From: Shumkonia mesophila
Lineage (GTDB): Bacteria; Pseudomonadota; Alphaproteobacteria; Rhodospirillales; Shumkoniaceae
Assembly (NCBI RefSeq): GCF_026163695.1
Contig: NZ_JAOTID010000011.1
Span: forward strand, 1-64,000
Direction: 5' to 3'
Length of the DNA: 64,000 nucleotides
Shown here: in pieces, positions 40,829 through 49,551 of the stretch
How the letters are laid out: every line of letters starts with the position of its first letter
Numbering within the stretch: the first letter of the stretch is position 1
The notes under the pieces: generated by a model
Told to the model about the DNA's origin: nothing
What the model saw: only the letters and a program-made list of their open reading frames with translations
The model's database searches: none
Program-made: the position numbers and the translations under genes

Positions 40829-41950
40829 TCAGTTTTTCTTCTTCAGGTCTTCCCACACGGACTCGATGTCCTGGCGGAACTGCGAGTTGACCTTCTCGTA
40901 GCGCGGCGTGGCGATGTTTTCGTCGTAGATGTTGGTGACGTCGACGTCGAAATACGACCGCAAGCCGCCGGTGAACGCGACCGCCTTCTCGGCGGTGGAG
41001 CCGGGCGCGCCCTCGACCTTGTACTTGGGCGTGATCGGGAACACGCCGCGCTCCATGGCGACGCGCTGTCCGGCCTCGCTCAGCAGCCATTCGACGAACG
41101 CCTTGGCCGCCTTGGGATGCGGGGCGCCGGCCAGGATCGCCATCGGCTCCGGCGTGATCCAGGCGGTCTTGGGGGCCACGAACTTGACGTCGAAGCCGGC
41201 CAGGACGTCCTCGAACGCCATATAGCTGGGCACCGCGAAACCGGCCGCGAACTCGCCCTTGGCCACCACCGACGGCACGTCGCGGCTGCGCGCCGTGAAC
41301 ATGCCGGTGTTGCCGGCCAGCTTCTTCAGGAACTCCCACCCCTTGGCGTCGCCGTCGCGCTGCAGGATGACTTCATAGGTGGCATGGCTGCTGGAAGAGC
41401 GGCTGGGCGCGCACTGCGCCACCTGGCCCTTCAGCTTGGGGTGCAGCAGGTCGTCCCAGTCCTTCGGCACCGGGGCGCCGATGCGGGCCAGGACCTTGGG
41501 ATGATAGACCAGGCCATAGGGTTCCAGCACGGTGCCGGTCCAGAAGCCCTTGGGGTCCTTGAGCGGGATCGCCTTCGGCTTGCCGATGCTGGCCGGAATG
41601 GCGTCCATCACCTCTTTCGGCAGGTCGAGCTTGGCCAGCAGGTTCTGCTGGGACAGCTTGTCGAACAGCGCGCTTTCGCCGCCCCAGAAGATGTCGGCGG
41701 CGGGGCGGCCCTTCCATTCGACGATGCGCCCATAGGCGACCGGCGTGCCGGCGGCCAGCGCGCTGGCCTTGACCGTCACGTTCCACTTTTCCTTGGCGTA
41801 TTTGGCGAAGGCCGCCAGCGCCGGATCGGTCAGCGTTTTGGCGACCGGCGTGATGAGGACAAGCTCGTCCTCGATTTGTTGGGCGGCCACGGGGCTGGCC
41901 GCCAGCAGGGCCGTCAGTGCGATCGGAAGAATCTTCGACGAACGGATCAT
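40829..41950 (-). CDS. ABC transporter periplasmic substrate-binding protein (iron(III)-type)
   Basis: 373 residues with a signal peptide ending VAAQ (about 1-24). The type 2 binding fold shows ADIFWGGESALFDKLSQQ, GLVYHPKVL and WDDLLHPKLKGQVA, all typical of FbpA/AfuA-like and related proteins. The tyrosine pair needed for ferric ion is not obvious, so another ligand is possible. AGGAGG lies just before ATG 41950. First gene of the three-gene importer operon. Confidence 0.9.
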   Translation of the reverse strand: MIRSSKILPIALTALLAASPVAAQQIEDELVLITPVAKTLTDPALAAFAKYAKEKWNVTVKASALAAGTPVAYGRIVEWKGRPAADIFWGGESALFDKLSQQNLLAKLDLPKEVMDAIPASIGKPKAIPLKDPKGFWTGTVLEPYGLVYHPKVLARIGAPVPKDWDDLLHPKLKGQVAQCAPSRSSSSHATYEVILQRDGDAKGWEFLKKLAGNTGMFTARSRDVPSVVAKGEFAAGFAVPSYMAFEDVLAGFDVKFVAPKTAWITPEPMAILAGAPHPKAAKAFVEWLLSEAGQRVAMERGVFPITPKYKVEGAPGSTAEKAVAFTGGLRSYFDVDVTNIYDENIATPRYEKVNSQFRQDIESVWEDLKKKN

Positions 41951-42336
41951 CACTTCCTCCTTCGGAAAACGCCGATGCCTCACGCCACCGGCAGTCCCAT
42001 TACGGGGGATTGGCGTCCCTCAACTCGACCACTCTCACGGATGCGGTGCGACCGCGCGTTCGGCCACCCGGTCGCCTGCCATCGTTGGGCCGGCGCGGGC
42101 GAACCATTCGATATTGATGGAAGCCGCCATTCTTGATTAGTCCCCCAGATGAAACCGATCTTATCGGCTTTTCGGAAACGAATCAACGCATGCGCGAAAA
42201 CGAAAGCGCGTGTTGGGTTGCGAACGCGGGGGGGGATGGCGGTGGGTGTGGGGCGGGATAGGTAGCGGGATGGGTTATGGGCGGTAGCGGTTGGGCTTCG
42301 CTGGGTGGCGTGGGAGAGGGACTGCGCTTCGCGATG
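41951..42336. other. Upstream region of ABC importer, otherwise featureless
   Basis: 386 bp without a credible gene. The promoter at 42158-42186 is the only site I can support. The 42220-42330 part is a low-complexity G-rich tract next to the HEPN gene end. Confidence 0.5.
42158..42186 (-). promoter_or_regulatory. Sigma-70 promoter candidate of the ABC importer operon
   Basis: On the minus strand TTGATT (-35, 42186-42181) and TAAGAT (-10, 42163-42158) are separated by 17 bp. CCGAT-CTT-ATCGG at 42155-42167, overlapping the -10, could bind a repressor. The start codon is about 200 nt away, so a long leader is implied. Confidence 0.45.
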
Positions 42337-42993
42337 TCAGTCGCGCCATTCGAAGCAGCCAGCATCCTGGATGAATATGCGTAGGATGCGGTCAGAGTGT
42401 AAGATCAGTTCGCGGTCTCTCTGATTCTGCGGCGACTTCACTCCATGGAACATATTGCAGCGGACAAGGTAGATCGTCCAAAGCAGTTGTTCCCAAGACG
42501 GAGGATGATTGTTTTCCCAGTCCTGTGGCTGAAATTTGACACGATGGCGCACGCATTCAGCCAGAAGTTCGTCCATCGATAATTTCGAAAAGACATCATG
42601 GCCCAACTTTTTCCGCACGTCCCGGACATTCAATACGGGCCACATCGCCGCGAAAGAATGGACTCGATTCCTAAAGGACCCGGATTGGTACATCAACGCG
42701 TCGTAGGCTTTGATCAGACGTTCATTTGTTGCCAGGGCAGTGATCATCGCAGCGTCTGTGTTGGCTTGCGTTACTGACTCCATCCAACCGTTGAAAGCCA
42801 TCCAGACGTTGACGAACGACATGAACGCAGATCGCTGACGATCAGCATTGCGCATGAGGTCTCGGACCAGATCGACTGTCTCTGGGTCTAGGGTCTGAAA
42901 ATTACGGAAACTAATCAATTGTGCTCCTCGGGGTGCCGACGTCGTTATGGCCTTTTTTGCAGGAGATTGAGGTTCAACTCGCCGCATCCGCAA
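42337..42993 (-). CDS. HEPN-type putative ribonuclease of the ATPase cassette
   Basis: 218 residues, predicted mostly helical. The region LLWTIYLVRCNMFHGVKSP carries R178-x4-H183, the RX4-6H catalytic motif of HEPN ribonucleases, in the usual setting (an aromatic-rich helix before, a Gly after). Most of the N-terminal part has no known motif. It overlaps the end of the ATPase gene by about 45 nt in another frame. A TTG at 42993 has AGGAGG 7 nt upstream; an ATG lies at 42987. G+C is lower than in the flanking chromosome. It is the likely toxic effector of the cassette; not matched to a named family. Confidence 0.72.
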   Translation of the reverse strand: MRMRRVEPQSPAKKAITTSAPRGAQLISFRNFQTLDPETVDLVRDLMRNADRQRSAFMSFVNVWMAFNGWMESVTQANTDAAMITALATNERLIKAYDALMYQSGSFRNRVHSFAAMWPVLNVRDVRKKLGHDVFSKLSMDELLAECVRHRVKFQPQDWENNHPPSWEQLLWTIYLVRCNMFHGVKSPQNQRDRELILHSDRILRIFIQDAGCFEWRD

Positions 42994-45401
42994 CGAAGCG
43001 CCTCCTTCCTTCCACGATCGGGAGCGACGAAATACATTTCCTCGCAGGTCGCGCAGCCGAACGAGTCCGTGAGGGCTTTGAACGCCGTAACGACGGGCGC
43101 GAAATCCTCCTTCTTGAGGTCGGCCCAGGCGTTGAAATGAACGGCGGCATTGACCTGCCAGTTATCATAATTAGTTTGGATTTTAGCCTCGTCGAATGCC
43201 ACTTCGAGCATCTCGATCTTTTCGATGACGTCCCTCTGATTCCACGAACTCGCGGCCACTTTGGCTTTCTTCAGAAGATCGCCGAGCGTACTGGTTGCAT
43301 TCGGTAGGAGGTCGCTGAGCACAAATTGAGCATCGCCCCGGAACTCCACATTCGCCCGCAACCTATCGCATGCCTCCTTGGCAAAATGCTCCAGATAGTG
43401 GCGCAACAGGGCGGCAGCGGCTCGGACATCGCCCGCAGCAAGGTAAGCGTCGATTTCGCCCCAGACGTCTCGATCATCCCATTCCGTGGGGCCAAGATCG
43501 ACGGTCCAAGTTCGGAAGTGAGCAAAGTTGCGACCCTTGATAAGTCCTTCGGACTTCATATGCCGCAGCCAAATCTCGTCATGCGTCGTGAAGACGAACT
43601 GGGTATCCGGGAAGTTCTCTTTTAGAAGGGTGCAGACTTGGCGCCGGTGGCCAGCGTCAACCGACATCAGTACATCGTCCAGCACCGCCAAGGTGAAGTT
43701 CTCCCCAAGCAGGTGGTTCATCAGGGCCAAGTAGAGGCAGAGGCCCATACCATCTTGGTGTCCCTCGCTGTGATAGGCCCCTGGTGGAAAGTGGCCACGA
43801 CCGTAGAAATCGACGTCGAAACCGAGCTTGCCGATCGACGGCATTAGCTTTGCGGTGAAGCCGCTTTCGTCGTCCTCGTTGATCTTGCGGTAGTAGCTCG
43901 AAAAGGCCATTTCCACATCTTTGTAGATCTTCTCCAGGCTAGATGTCGTTACCTCGCCATAGGTGTTGAAGACTTTCGCGGCGCGCTCCGCCCGGACTTT
44001 ACCGGCTGTCACCTTGAGCTTGGCCGTCCGATATTGTTCTAGCCGCTCCTGCGCTAGAATGAGGAACTCGCGTGCGGCGTCTTGCTTCGTCGGCTCTGGG
44101 ATCGCGTCGATGGCGGCCGCCAGTGCATCACGGGCGGCGGCAAGATCAGGGACGCTGTTTGCCGTCGCCAGAACGGCACGCGTGTCATTGAGCGGGAGCA
44201 ATTTCTGAAGCAGCTGATAACGTCCGAGCAGAACGGCTTTGAAGTCGCTAAGCGCTTTCGCATCAACGGGCGGTGAAAACTGAGGAGCGTAACCAATCAT
44301 GGTGGCGAGTGCCGTCCCGGCCGCGTACAGCGTGTCGAGCAGCGGCTTGATCTCGGCTTCCAAAGCGGTTCGCTTTTTCGTGACAGCATCGAAATGGCCG
44401 AGCTTAGCGGCGAGATGGGCTTCGAACTCGCCTGGCTCGAATGGCGTATCGCAGACCGGACAATTGGTTCCATCATAGAGTTCGACAGCCGACTTGAGCA
44501 GGGTCTCCCTAGAAAGGCCATCTAGGCTGTCGGCGTCTTTTCCGAGCTCAGCAGCAGAGGCTTCCGCCGCTGCGCAGGCCTGCTTGAAGGATTCTGAACC
44601 AAGGATTTCCAGCGCCTCTTTCATCGTGGCAAGGTCGGCGACGGCCTGGACCTTGTGAACGCGGCCGGGTCTGGACGCAGTCGTCGTCGCCAGACCATCC
44701 TTGACCGAAGTGGTCGCGTCGAGGTCTGTCAGCGGCGGAAGGGCAAGGGTCTCTCGACGTGGGTTCACCGCAGCGAGAACAGCCTTCTTGCTCAATTGGG
44801 GTGCGTCGAGCGTCGTTAGTAGGTTCTTGATCGCGTCAGCTTCCGCGCGCTCAAAGACCGGCAGATCCCTGGCGCAGGCATTGGCGATCTTCTGTAGAAC
44901 TGCGCGCAACCTCTCGATGTCGTCCAAGCGAAGCAGACTTTGCACCTCCTTTGCACGCTGCCCAGGTTCGGAGATGACGTAGCGGATCAGTTCGCGCCGA
45001 GAGAGGACGAACTCTGGGTGTAGTTTCACGTCATCGAAGACTGCGATGACGTCGGAATTGGCAGGCGTAATTTTCGGCGTTCCAGCTGCTTTCACGGTGC
45101 GATGAATCGTAGCCTTTCTGCCGCCGAGCGCCGGAATGATGACGTCGAGGGTGACGAAGGCCGCTTCTGGCTTGTTACGGCTGTCGACATGGGGACCATG
45201 AGCCTTCACCGAGAGCCCACCAGTGCCGGCACCCACGAGACGTGAGATATTACCCGTTAGCGCAAATTCGACTGCGTCTACGATGCCGCTCTTGCCAGTG
45301 CCGTTTGGCCCGCAGGCGGCGAAATTTTGGCCCTTAAGGTCGAGCTTAAGTTCGCGGATACCGCGAAATTCGTGGATGTGGATCTTTTCGATGCGGATCA
45401 T
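42945..45401 (-). CDS. SMC/Rad50-like ATPase with CxxC hook and C-terminal cysteine cluster
   Basis: 818 residues. Walker A GPNGTGKS is at 31-38, ABC signature SEGHQDGMG at 545-553, Walker B LAVLDD at 571-576 with VD following, and H-loop TTHDE at 606-609. Between the ATPase halves a helical arm carries C314-P-V-C317, like the zinc hook of Rad50 and RloC. Walker B ends in Asp-Asp, as in PrrC/RloC-like and AAA_13-type ATPases. After the ATPase core an extra domain (640-818) ends in C783xxC786 and C804xC806, a likely zinc site. It starts 4 nt before the end of a small gene and its end overlaps the HEPN gene, so all three are one operon. It probably senses DNA or phage and controls the HEPN protein. 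Confidence 0.9.
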   Translation of the reverse strand: MIRIEKIHIHEFRGIRELKLDLKGQNFAACGPNGTGKSGIVDAVEFALTGNISRLVGAGTGGLSVKAHGPHVDSRNKPEAAFVTLDVIIPALGGRKATIHRTVKAAGTPKITPANSDVIAVFDDVKLHPEFVLSRRELIRYVISEPGQRAKEVQSLLRLDDIERLRAVLQKIANACARDLPVFERAEADAIKNLLTTLDAPQLSKKAVLAAVNPRRETLALPPLTDLDATTSVKDGLATTTASRPGRVHKVQAVADLATMKEALEILGSESFKQACAAAEASAAELGKDADSLDGLSRETLLKSAVELYDGTNCPVCDTPFEPGEFEAHLAAKLGHFDAVTKKRTALEAEIKPLLDTLYAAGTALATMIGYAPQFSPPVDAKALSDFKAVLLGRYQLLQKLLPLNDTRAVLATANSVPDLAAARDALAAAIDAIPEPTKQDAAREFLILAQERLEQYRTAKLKVTAGKVRAERAAKVFNTYGEVTTSSLEKIYKDVEMAFSSYYRKINEDDESGFTAKLMPSIGKLGFDVDFYGRGHFPPGAYHSEGHQDGMGLCLYLALMNHLLGENFTLAVLDDVLMSVDAGHRRQVCTLLKENFPDTQFVFTTHDEIWLRHMKSEGLIKGRNFAHFRTWTVDLGPTEWDDRDVWGEIDAYLAAGDVRAAAALLRHYLEHFAKEACDRLRANVEFRGDAQFVLSDLLPNATSTLGDLLKKAKVAASSWNQRDVIEKIEMLEVAFDEAKIQTNYDNWQVNAAVHFNAWADLKKEDFAPVVTAFKALTDSFGCATCEEMYFVAPDRGRKEALRCGCGELNLNLLQKRP

Positions 45402-45607
45402 GGAGCATCCGGGAACAAGGCTGTCCGGATAGCGGGTTCAGCGAATATACCGTCATCGAGAACCGTTTTACGAAGCTTCGGTGCAATATCAGTCAGCATC
45501 TCATCTTTGGCGAGCGTGTCGAAAAACTCACCAAGAATAGTTGCCGAAACTGACTTGACCTTGGGGTGCGGTAACTCCGAAGCCTCATGACCTGTCGATG
45601 TACTCAT
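45398..45607 (-). CDS. Small protein preceding the SMC-like ATPase
   Basis: 69 residues from ATG 45607 with GAGGGAAG about 8 nt upstream; an ATG at 45622 is possible. Its end overlaps the ATPase start by 4 nt (ATGA), which argues strongly that it is translated. It has no known domain: an N-terminal polar part, then KSVSATILGEFFDTLAKDEM and further hydrophobic residues suggesting two helices. Small proteins in this position occur as middle components of ABC-three-component conflict systems; that link is only by layout. Confidence 0.7.
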   Translation of the reverse strand: MSTSTGHEASELPHPKVKSVSATILGEFFDTLAKDEMLTDIAPKLRKTVLDDGIFAEPAIRTALFPDAP

Positions 45608-46263
45608 GGGCGCTTCCCTCATTCGTGATAGAATACCCCAAAATTTTATATTGCCATAGAGGGAGTGCAGTATCGAACCAATTAGGTATGTCCGGCGCTG
45701 CGGCCCTCGGGATGAAGGAGAAACACCGCTTGGAACTTAGAGGGTTCGCCTTCTAGTGGCGGACCGGGCACCTGGAGGTCCTTTCGGGTCATGAGCGGAC
45801 AACCGCTCATTAGCCAGCTTGCTGCAACGCTCCATTGCCGCCCTTGACATTTTCCCTAAATAGGTATATATTCACTTACTGATTTTTCCCGCGCCGGCCC
45901 AGGTCGGGCGCGTCGGGCGGCGGCCCCTGGGGCCGCGCCGCCGGTTGAGCGCGCGCGGGCGGGCCCGGGGCGGGGGCCGTAAAAGCCCCATAAGTCCTTG
46001 GAAACAAAAAACAAAATGGCAAAATGACGAGAAATGACGAGGTTTTTTTCGGCGCTTCCCTGTTTTCCTTTGTCGGTTCAATGGGTTAGCCCCAATCCCC
46101 AAAACCGGAATCTCGTCATTTTTGGCCCCGCGCCGGGCGCCGGGGCCGGCCGGGGCGTCGCTCCTTCCCCCGGCTGCCCCGCCGCGCCCCGAAATGCTAT
46201 AGTGGCGCCGGGAGACAATGGGGGGCGCCCGGCCGGGCCGCCTCCGCCGATGGGAGATCAGCG
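45608..46263. other. Spacer between the ATPase cassette and the sugar-acid dehydratase
   Basis: 655 bp without a gene I can support. The promoter of the cassette should be here, near the AT-rich part around 45635-45660. The 45844-45872 promoter faces right. The part 45880-46190 is very G+C-rich in blocks with an AT-rich insert around 45985-46130, where AATGACGAG is repeated. It may mark the border of an acquired segment. Confidence 0.5.
45844..45872 (+). promoter_or_regulatory. Near-consensus sigma-70 promoter facing right
   Basis: TTGACA at 45844-45849, 17-bp spacer, TATATT at 45867-45872: the best-matching sigma-70 promoter of the window. The next gene rightward starts 390 bp away at 46264, so it makes either a long leader for the dehydratase or a separate small RNA. 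Confidence 0.55.
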
Positions 46264-48027
46264 ATGAGCGACGGCAAAGACGCCAAGCACGGCAAGAAGG
46301 GAAACGGCAACGGAAAGTTCCGCTCCGCCGCCTGGTACGGGCCGGCCGACATGGGCGGCTTCATCCACCGCAGCTGGATGCGCAACCAGGGCCTGCCCAG
46401 CCACGTCTTCGACGGGCGGCCGGTCATCGGCATCTGCAACACCAAATCCGAATTCAATCCCTGCAACGCCCACTTCGACCTCATCGCCGAGCACGTCAAG
46501 CGCGGCGTGTGGGAGGCCGGCGGCTTCCCGGTCGATTTCCCGGTGATGTCGCTGGGCGAAATCACCTTCCGCCCCACCGCCATGCTGTTTCGCAACCTGG
46601 CCGCCATGGAGGTCGAGGAGTCCATCCGCGGCCAGCCCATCGACGGGGTGATCCTGCTGGTCGGCTGCGACAAGACGACGCCGTCGCTGATGATGGGGGC
46701 GGCCAGCTGCGACCTGCCGGCGCTGGCCATCTCGGGCGGGCCGATGCTGAACGGCCGCTACAAAGGGGAACGCATCGGTTCCGGCACCCACGTCTGGAAG
46801 TTCAGCGAGGCGGTCAAGGCCGGCAAGATGACGGTCGAGGAGTTCATGAACGCCGAGGCGGCGATGAGCCGCTCTCCCGGCCACTGCATGACCATGGGCA
46901 CCGCCTCCACCATGGCCAGCATGGTCGAGGCCTTAGGGATGGGTATGCCGGAAAACGCCGCCATCCCGGCCGCCGATTCGCGGCGCGGCACGCTGGCCCA
47001 CATGGCCGGCCGGCGCATCGTCGAGATGGTCCACGAGGACCTTCGCATGTCGAAGATCCTGACGCGTGCGGCCTTCGAGAACGCGATCCGGCTGAACGGC
47101 GCCATCGGCGGCTCGACCAACGCGGTCATCCACCTGATCGCGCTGGCCGGGCGCGTCGGCGTGCCGCTTTCGCTCGACGACTGGGACCGGATCGGCGCCG
47201 AGGTGCCGACGCTGGTCAACCTGATGCCCTCGGGCGAATACCTGATGGAGGACTTCTATTACGCCGGCGGCCTGCCCGCCGTCATCCGGATCCTGGGCGA
47301 GAAGGGGATGCTGCACAAGGACGCGCTGACGGTGAACGGCAAGTCCATCTGGGAGAACAGCAAGGACGCCGCCGTCTACGACGATAAGGTGATCCGCCCG
47401 TGGGATCAGCCGCTGACGGCCAAGGGCGGCATCGCCGTGCTGCGCGGCAACCTGGCCCCCGACGGCGCCGTGCTCAAGCCCTCGGCCGCCTCGCCCGCCC
47501 TGATGACCCATCGCGGGCGGGCGGTGGTGTTCGAGACCATCGAGCACTATTACGAGCGCATCAACGACGCCTCGCTCGACATCGACGAGACCTGCGTCAT
47601 GGTCTTGAAGAACTGCGGGCCCAAGGGCTATCCCGGCATGGCCGAGGTCGGCAACATGGGGCTGCCCGAGAAGCTTCTGAAGAAGGGCGTCACCGACATG
47701 GTGCGCATCTCCGACGCCCGCATGAGCGGCACCGCCTATGGCACCGTCGTGCTGCACGTCTCGCCCGAGGCGGCGGCCGGCGGGCCGCTGGCCCTGGTTC
47801 GCGACGGCGACATGATCGAACTCGACGTGCCCGCCCGGCGGCTGCATCTCGACGTCGCCGAGGCCGAGCTCGCCAGGCGGCGGGCGGCCTGGACGCCGCC
47901 GCCGCCGCCCATGGCCGGGGGCTACCAGAAGCTCTATTACGATCACGTGCTGCAGGCCGACCGTGGGGCCGACCTCGACTTCCTGGTCGGCGCCCGCGGC
48001 GCCGCCGTGCCCCGCGAGTCGCACTAG
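46264..48027 (+). CDS. IlvD/Edd-family sugar-acid dehydratase (L-arabonate dehydratase-like)
   Basis: 587 residues. It would remove water from an aldonic acid to give a 2-keto-3-deoxy acid, using a [2Fe-2S] cluster and magnesium. Cluster ligands are C58 (GICNT), C135 (VGCDKTTP) and C208 (GHC). FIHRSWMRNQGLP and KSEFNPCNAHF point to the pentonate/L-arabonate branch rather than the branched-chain amino acid enzyme. GGGAG precedes ATG 46264. Convergent to a TRAP operon; with the dehydrogenases nearby it suggests sugar-acid breakdown. Confidence 0.93.
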   Translation: MSDGKDAKHGKKGNGNGKFRSAAWYGPADMGGFIHRSWMRNQGLPSHVFDGRPVIGICNTKSEFNPCNAHFDLIAEHVKRGVWEAGGFPVDFPVMSLGEITFRPTAMLFRNLAAMEVEESIRGQPIDGVILLVGCDKTTPSLMMGAASCDLPALAISGGPMLNGRYKGERIGSGTHVWKFSEAVKAGKMTVEEFMNAEAAMSRSPGHCMTMGTASTMASMVEALGMGMPENAAIPAADSRRGTLAHMAGRRIVEMVHEDLRMSKILTRAAFENAIRLNGAIGGSTNAVIHLIALAGRVGVPLSLDDWDRIGAEVPTLVNLMPSGEYLMEDFYYAGGLPAVIRILGEKGMLHKDALTVNGKSIWENSKDAAVYDDKVIRPWDQPLTAKGGIAVLRGNLAPDGAVLKPSAASPALMTHRGRAVVFETIEHYYERINDASLDIDETCVMVLKNCGPKGYPGMAEVGNMGLPEKLLKKGVTDMVRISDARMSGTAYGTVVLHVSPEAAAGGPLALVRDGDMIELDVPARRLHLDVAEAELARRRAAWTPPPPPMAGGYQKLYYDHVLQADRGADLDFLVGARGAAVPRESH

Positions 48028-48180
48028 AGCATTTTGCATTCAGGCGGGATCATTCTTCATCGTCACCCCCGCGAATGCGGGGGTCCAGGGCGAGTGACGG
48101 AGCGGTTGCCCTGGATTCCCGCATTCGCGGGAATGACGACCAACAAAAGGGTGATTCCATGCGGCCGCAAAATGCTCTAG
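48024..48180. repeat. 157-bp nested palindromic element (MITE-like)
   Basis: Outer arms CTAGAGCATTTTGC (48024-48037) and GCAAAATGCTCTAG (48167-48180) are perfect 14-bp inverted copies, the left one overlapping the dehydratase stop codon. Inside, CCCGCGAATGCGGG and CCCGCATTCGCGGG form a second pair, with GTCA and TGAC outside them. The inner unit is the widespread NCGGGAATG-type extragenic palindrome; the outer arms are a different family. Confidence 0.65.
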
Positions 48181-48188
48181 GGGCACAT

Positions 48189-48223
48189 AAAAAAGCCCCG
48201 GGGCCTTGCGGTCCCGGGGCTTT
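48189..48223 (-). terminator. Rho-independent terminator of the TRAP operon at 48-51 kb
   Basis: AAAGCCCCGGG (48192-48202) pairs with CCCGGGGCTTT (48213-48223), followed in the leftward direction by six T residues. It lies about 25 nt after the dctM stop. Well formed. Confidence 0.85.
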
Positions 48224-48246
48224 CGATGGACGAACCGCCCGACAGG

Positions 48247-49551
48247 TCAGCCCACGTACTGGGGCATGATCAGGCGGGGCAGCCACAGGATGATCTGCGG
48301 GAAGAGGACGACCAGCAGCAGCACGCCCATCATGGGCGCCAGGATGATGCCGACGTCCTTCATCACCTTCAGCAGTTTTATCTCGCCGATGGCGCAGGAT
48401 ATAAGCAGGCACAAGCCGTAGGGCGGCGTCACCAGGCCGAAGGCCAGCGAAACGACGCCGATGATGGCGAAGTGGATGGGGTTCAAGCCGGCGAATTCGG
48501 CCAGCGGCCACAGCACGGTACCCAGGATGATGATGGCCGGGATGGCGTCGATGAACATGCCGATGATCAGGAACGCCGCCATGACGATCAGGCCGGTGCT
48601 CATGGGGCCGACCCCGAAGGGCTTGAGATACTCGACCAGCGCCACCGGGATCTTGTAGTAGGCCAGCAGCCAGCCGAAGGCCGAGGCGGTGCCGACGCAG
48701 AACAGCGAGATCGCCGCGAAGCGCGCCGAATCGTAGAATACCTGCGGGATGTCGGGGAGCTTGAGCGAACGGTAGCCGATGACCCCGAGCAGCAGGGAAT
48801 AGATGACGGCGATGGCCGAGGCCTCGGTCGGGGTGAAGAAGCCGCCGACGATGCCCCCGACGATGATCAGGGGCGTCATCATCGGCGGGATGGCCCGGAC
48901 GATGGCGATGGCCGCCTCGCGCAGCGTCGAGCGCCGATAGATCGGATAGTTGTAGATCTTGGCGTAGATGTAGACCGTGACCATCATCGACAGGCCGAGC
49001 AGGAAGCCCGGGATGACGCCGGCCAGGAACAGGCCGCCGATGGAGACCGTCATCAGGCCGCCCCACACCACCATCAGGATGCTGGGCGGGATGATGACGC
49101 CCATCACCGACGAGCACGCCGTGATGGCCACCGTGAACGAGGTCGAAAAGCCCTGCTTCTTCATCTGCGGGATGAGCAGCGAGCCGATGCCGGCGGCGTC
49201 CGCCGTGGAGGAGCCCGAGATGCCGGCGAACAGCATGCTGACCATTATGTTGATGTGGCCCAATCCGCCCGGCAGGTGGCCGACCAGGGCGCGCGACAGC
49301 TGGATCAGGCGGTCGGTGATGCCGGCGGCGTTCATCAGGTTGGCGGCCAACAGGAAGAAGGGCACGGCCAGCAGGACGAACGAGTTGTAGGATTTGTACA
49401 TCTCGTTCATCAAAAGGAAGGGCGTCAGCCGGTCTTCCAGAAGGAACACCGGAATGCAGGCCAGGCCTAGAGAGAAAGCCACGGGTACCCGCAAGAACAC
49501 CAGGCCGAGGAACACCGGGAAAAGGATCGAGGAAACTTCCCACGCCGACAT
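48247..49551 (-). CDS. dctM: TRAP transporter large permease (DctM)
   Basis: 434 residues, about 12 hydrophobic helices. VPFFLLAANLMNAAG, FAGISGSSTADAAGIGSLL, GVIIPPSILMVVWGG, GGFFTPTEASAIAVIYS and GLVTPPYGLCLLI are the family motifs. ATG 49551 overlaps the dctQ stop as TGATG. Ends with a strong terminator. Third gene of a P-Q-M operon. Confidence 0.96.
   Translation of the reverse strand: MSAWEVSSILFPVFLGLVFLRVPVAFSLGLACIPVFLLEDRLTPFLLMNEMYKSYNSFVLLAVPFFLLAANLMNAAGITDRLIQLSRALVGHLPGGLGHINIMVSMLFAGISGSSTADAAGIGSLLIPQMKKQGFSTSFTVAITACSSVMGVIIPPSILMVVWGGLMTVSIGGLFLAGVIPGFLLGLSMMVTVYIYAKIYNYPIYRRSTLREAAIAIVRAIPPMMTPLIIVGGIVGGFFTPTEASAIAVIYSLLLGVIGYRSLKLPDIPQVFYDSARFAAISLFCVGTASAFGWLLAYYKIPVALVEYLKPFGVGPMSTGLIVMAAFLIIGMFIDAIPAIIILGTVLWPLAEFAGLNPIHFAIIGVVSLAFGLVTPPYGLCLLISCAIGEIKLLKVMKDVGIILAPMMGVLLLVVLFPQIILWLPRLIMPQYVG

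Noticed and set aside
42183-42365. A 60-codon minus-strand frame after the HEPN gene
   Set aside because: Proline-rich product of a G-rich low-complexity tract; no start signal; not credible as a fourth cassette gene.
45872-46102. A 76-codon minus-strand frame in the spacer before the dehydratase
   Set aside because: Arg/Pro-rich low-complexity product without a ribosome-binding site or recognisable features.
46264-48027. Branched-chain amino acid dehydratase IlvD
   Set aside because: The FIHRSWMRNQG and KSEFNPCNAHF patterns and the TRAP and dehydrogenase neighbours favour a sugar-acid dehydratase; no other ilv gene is near.
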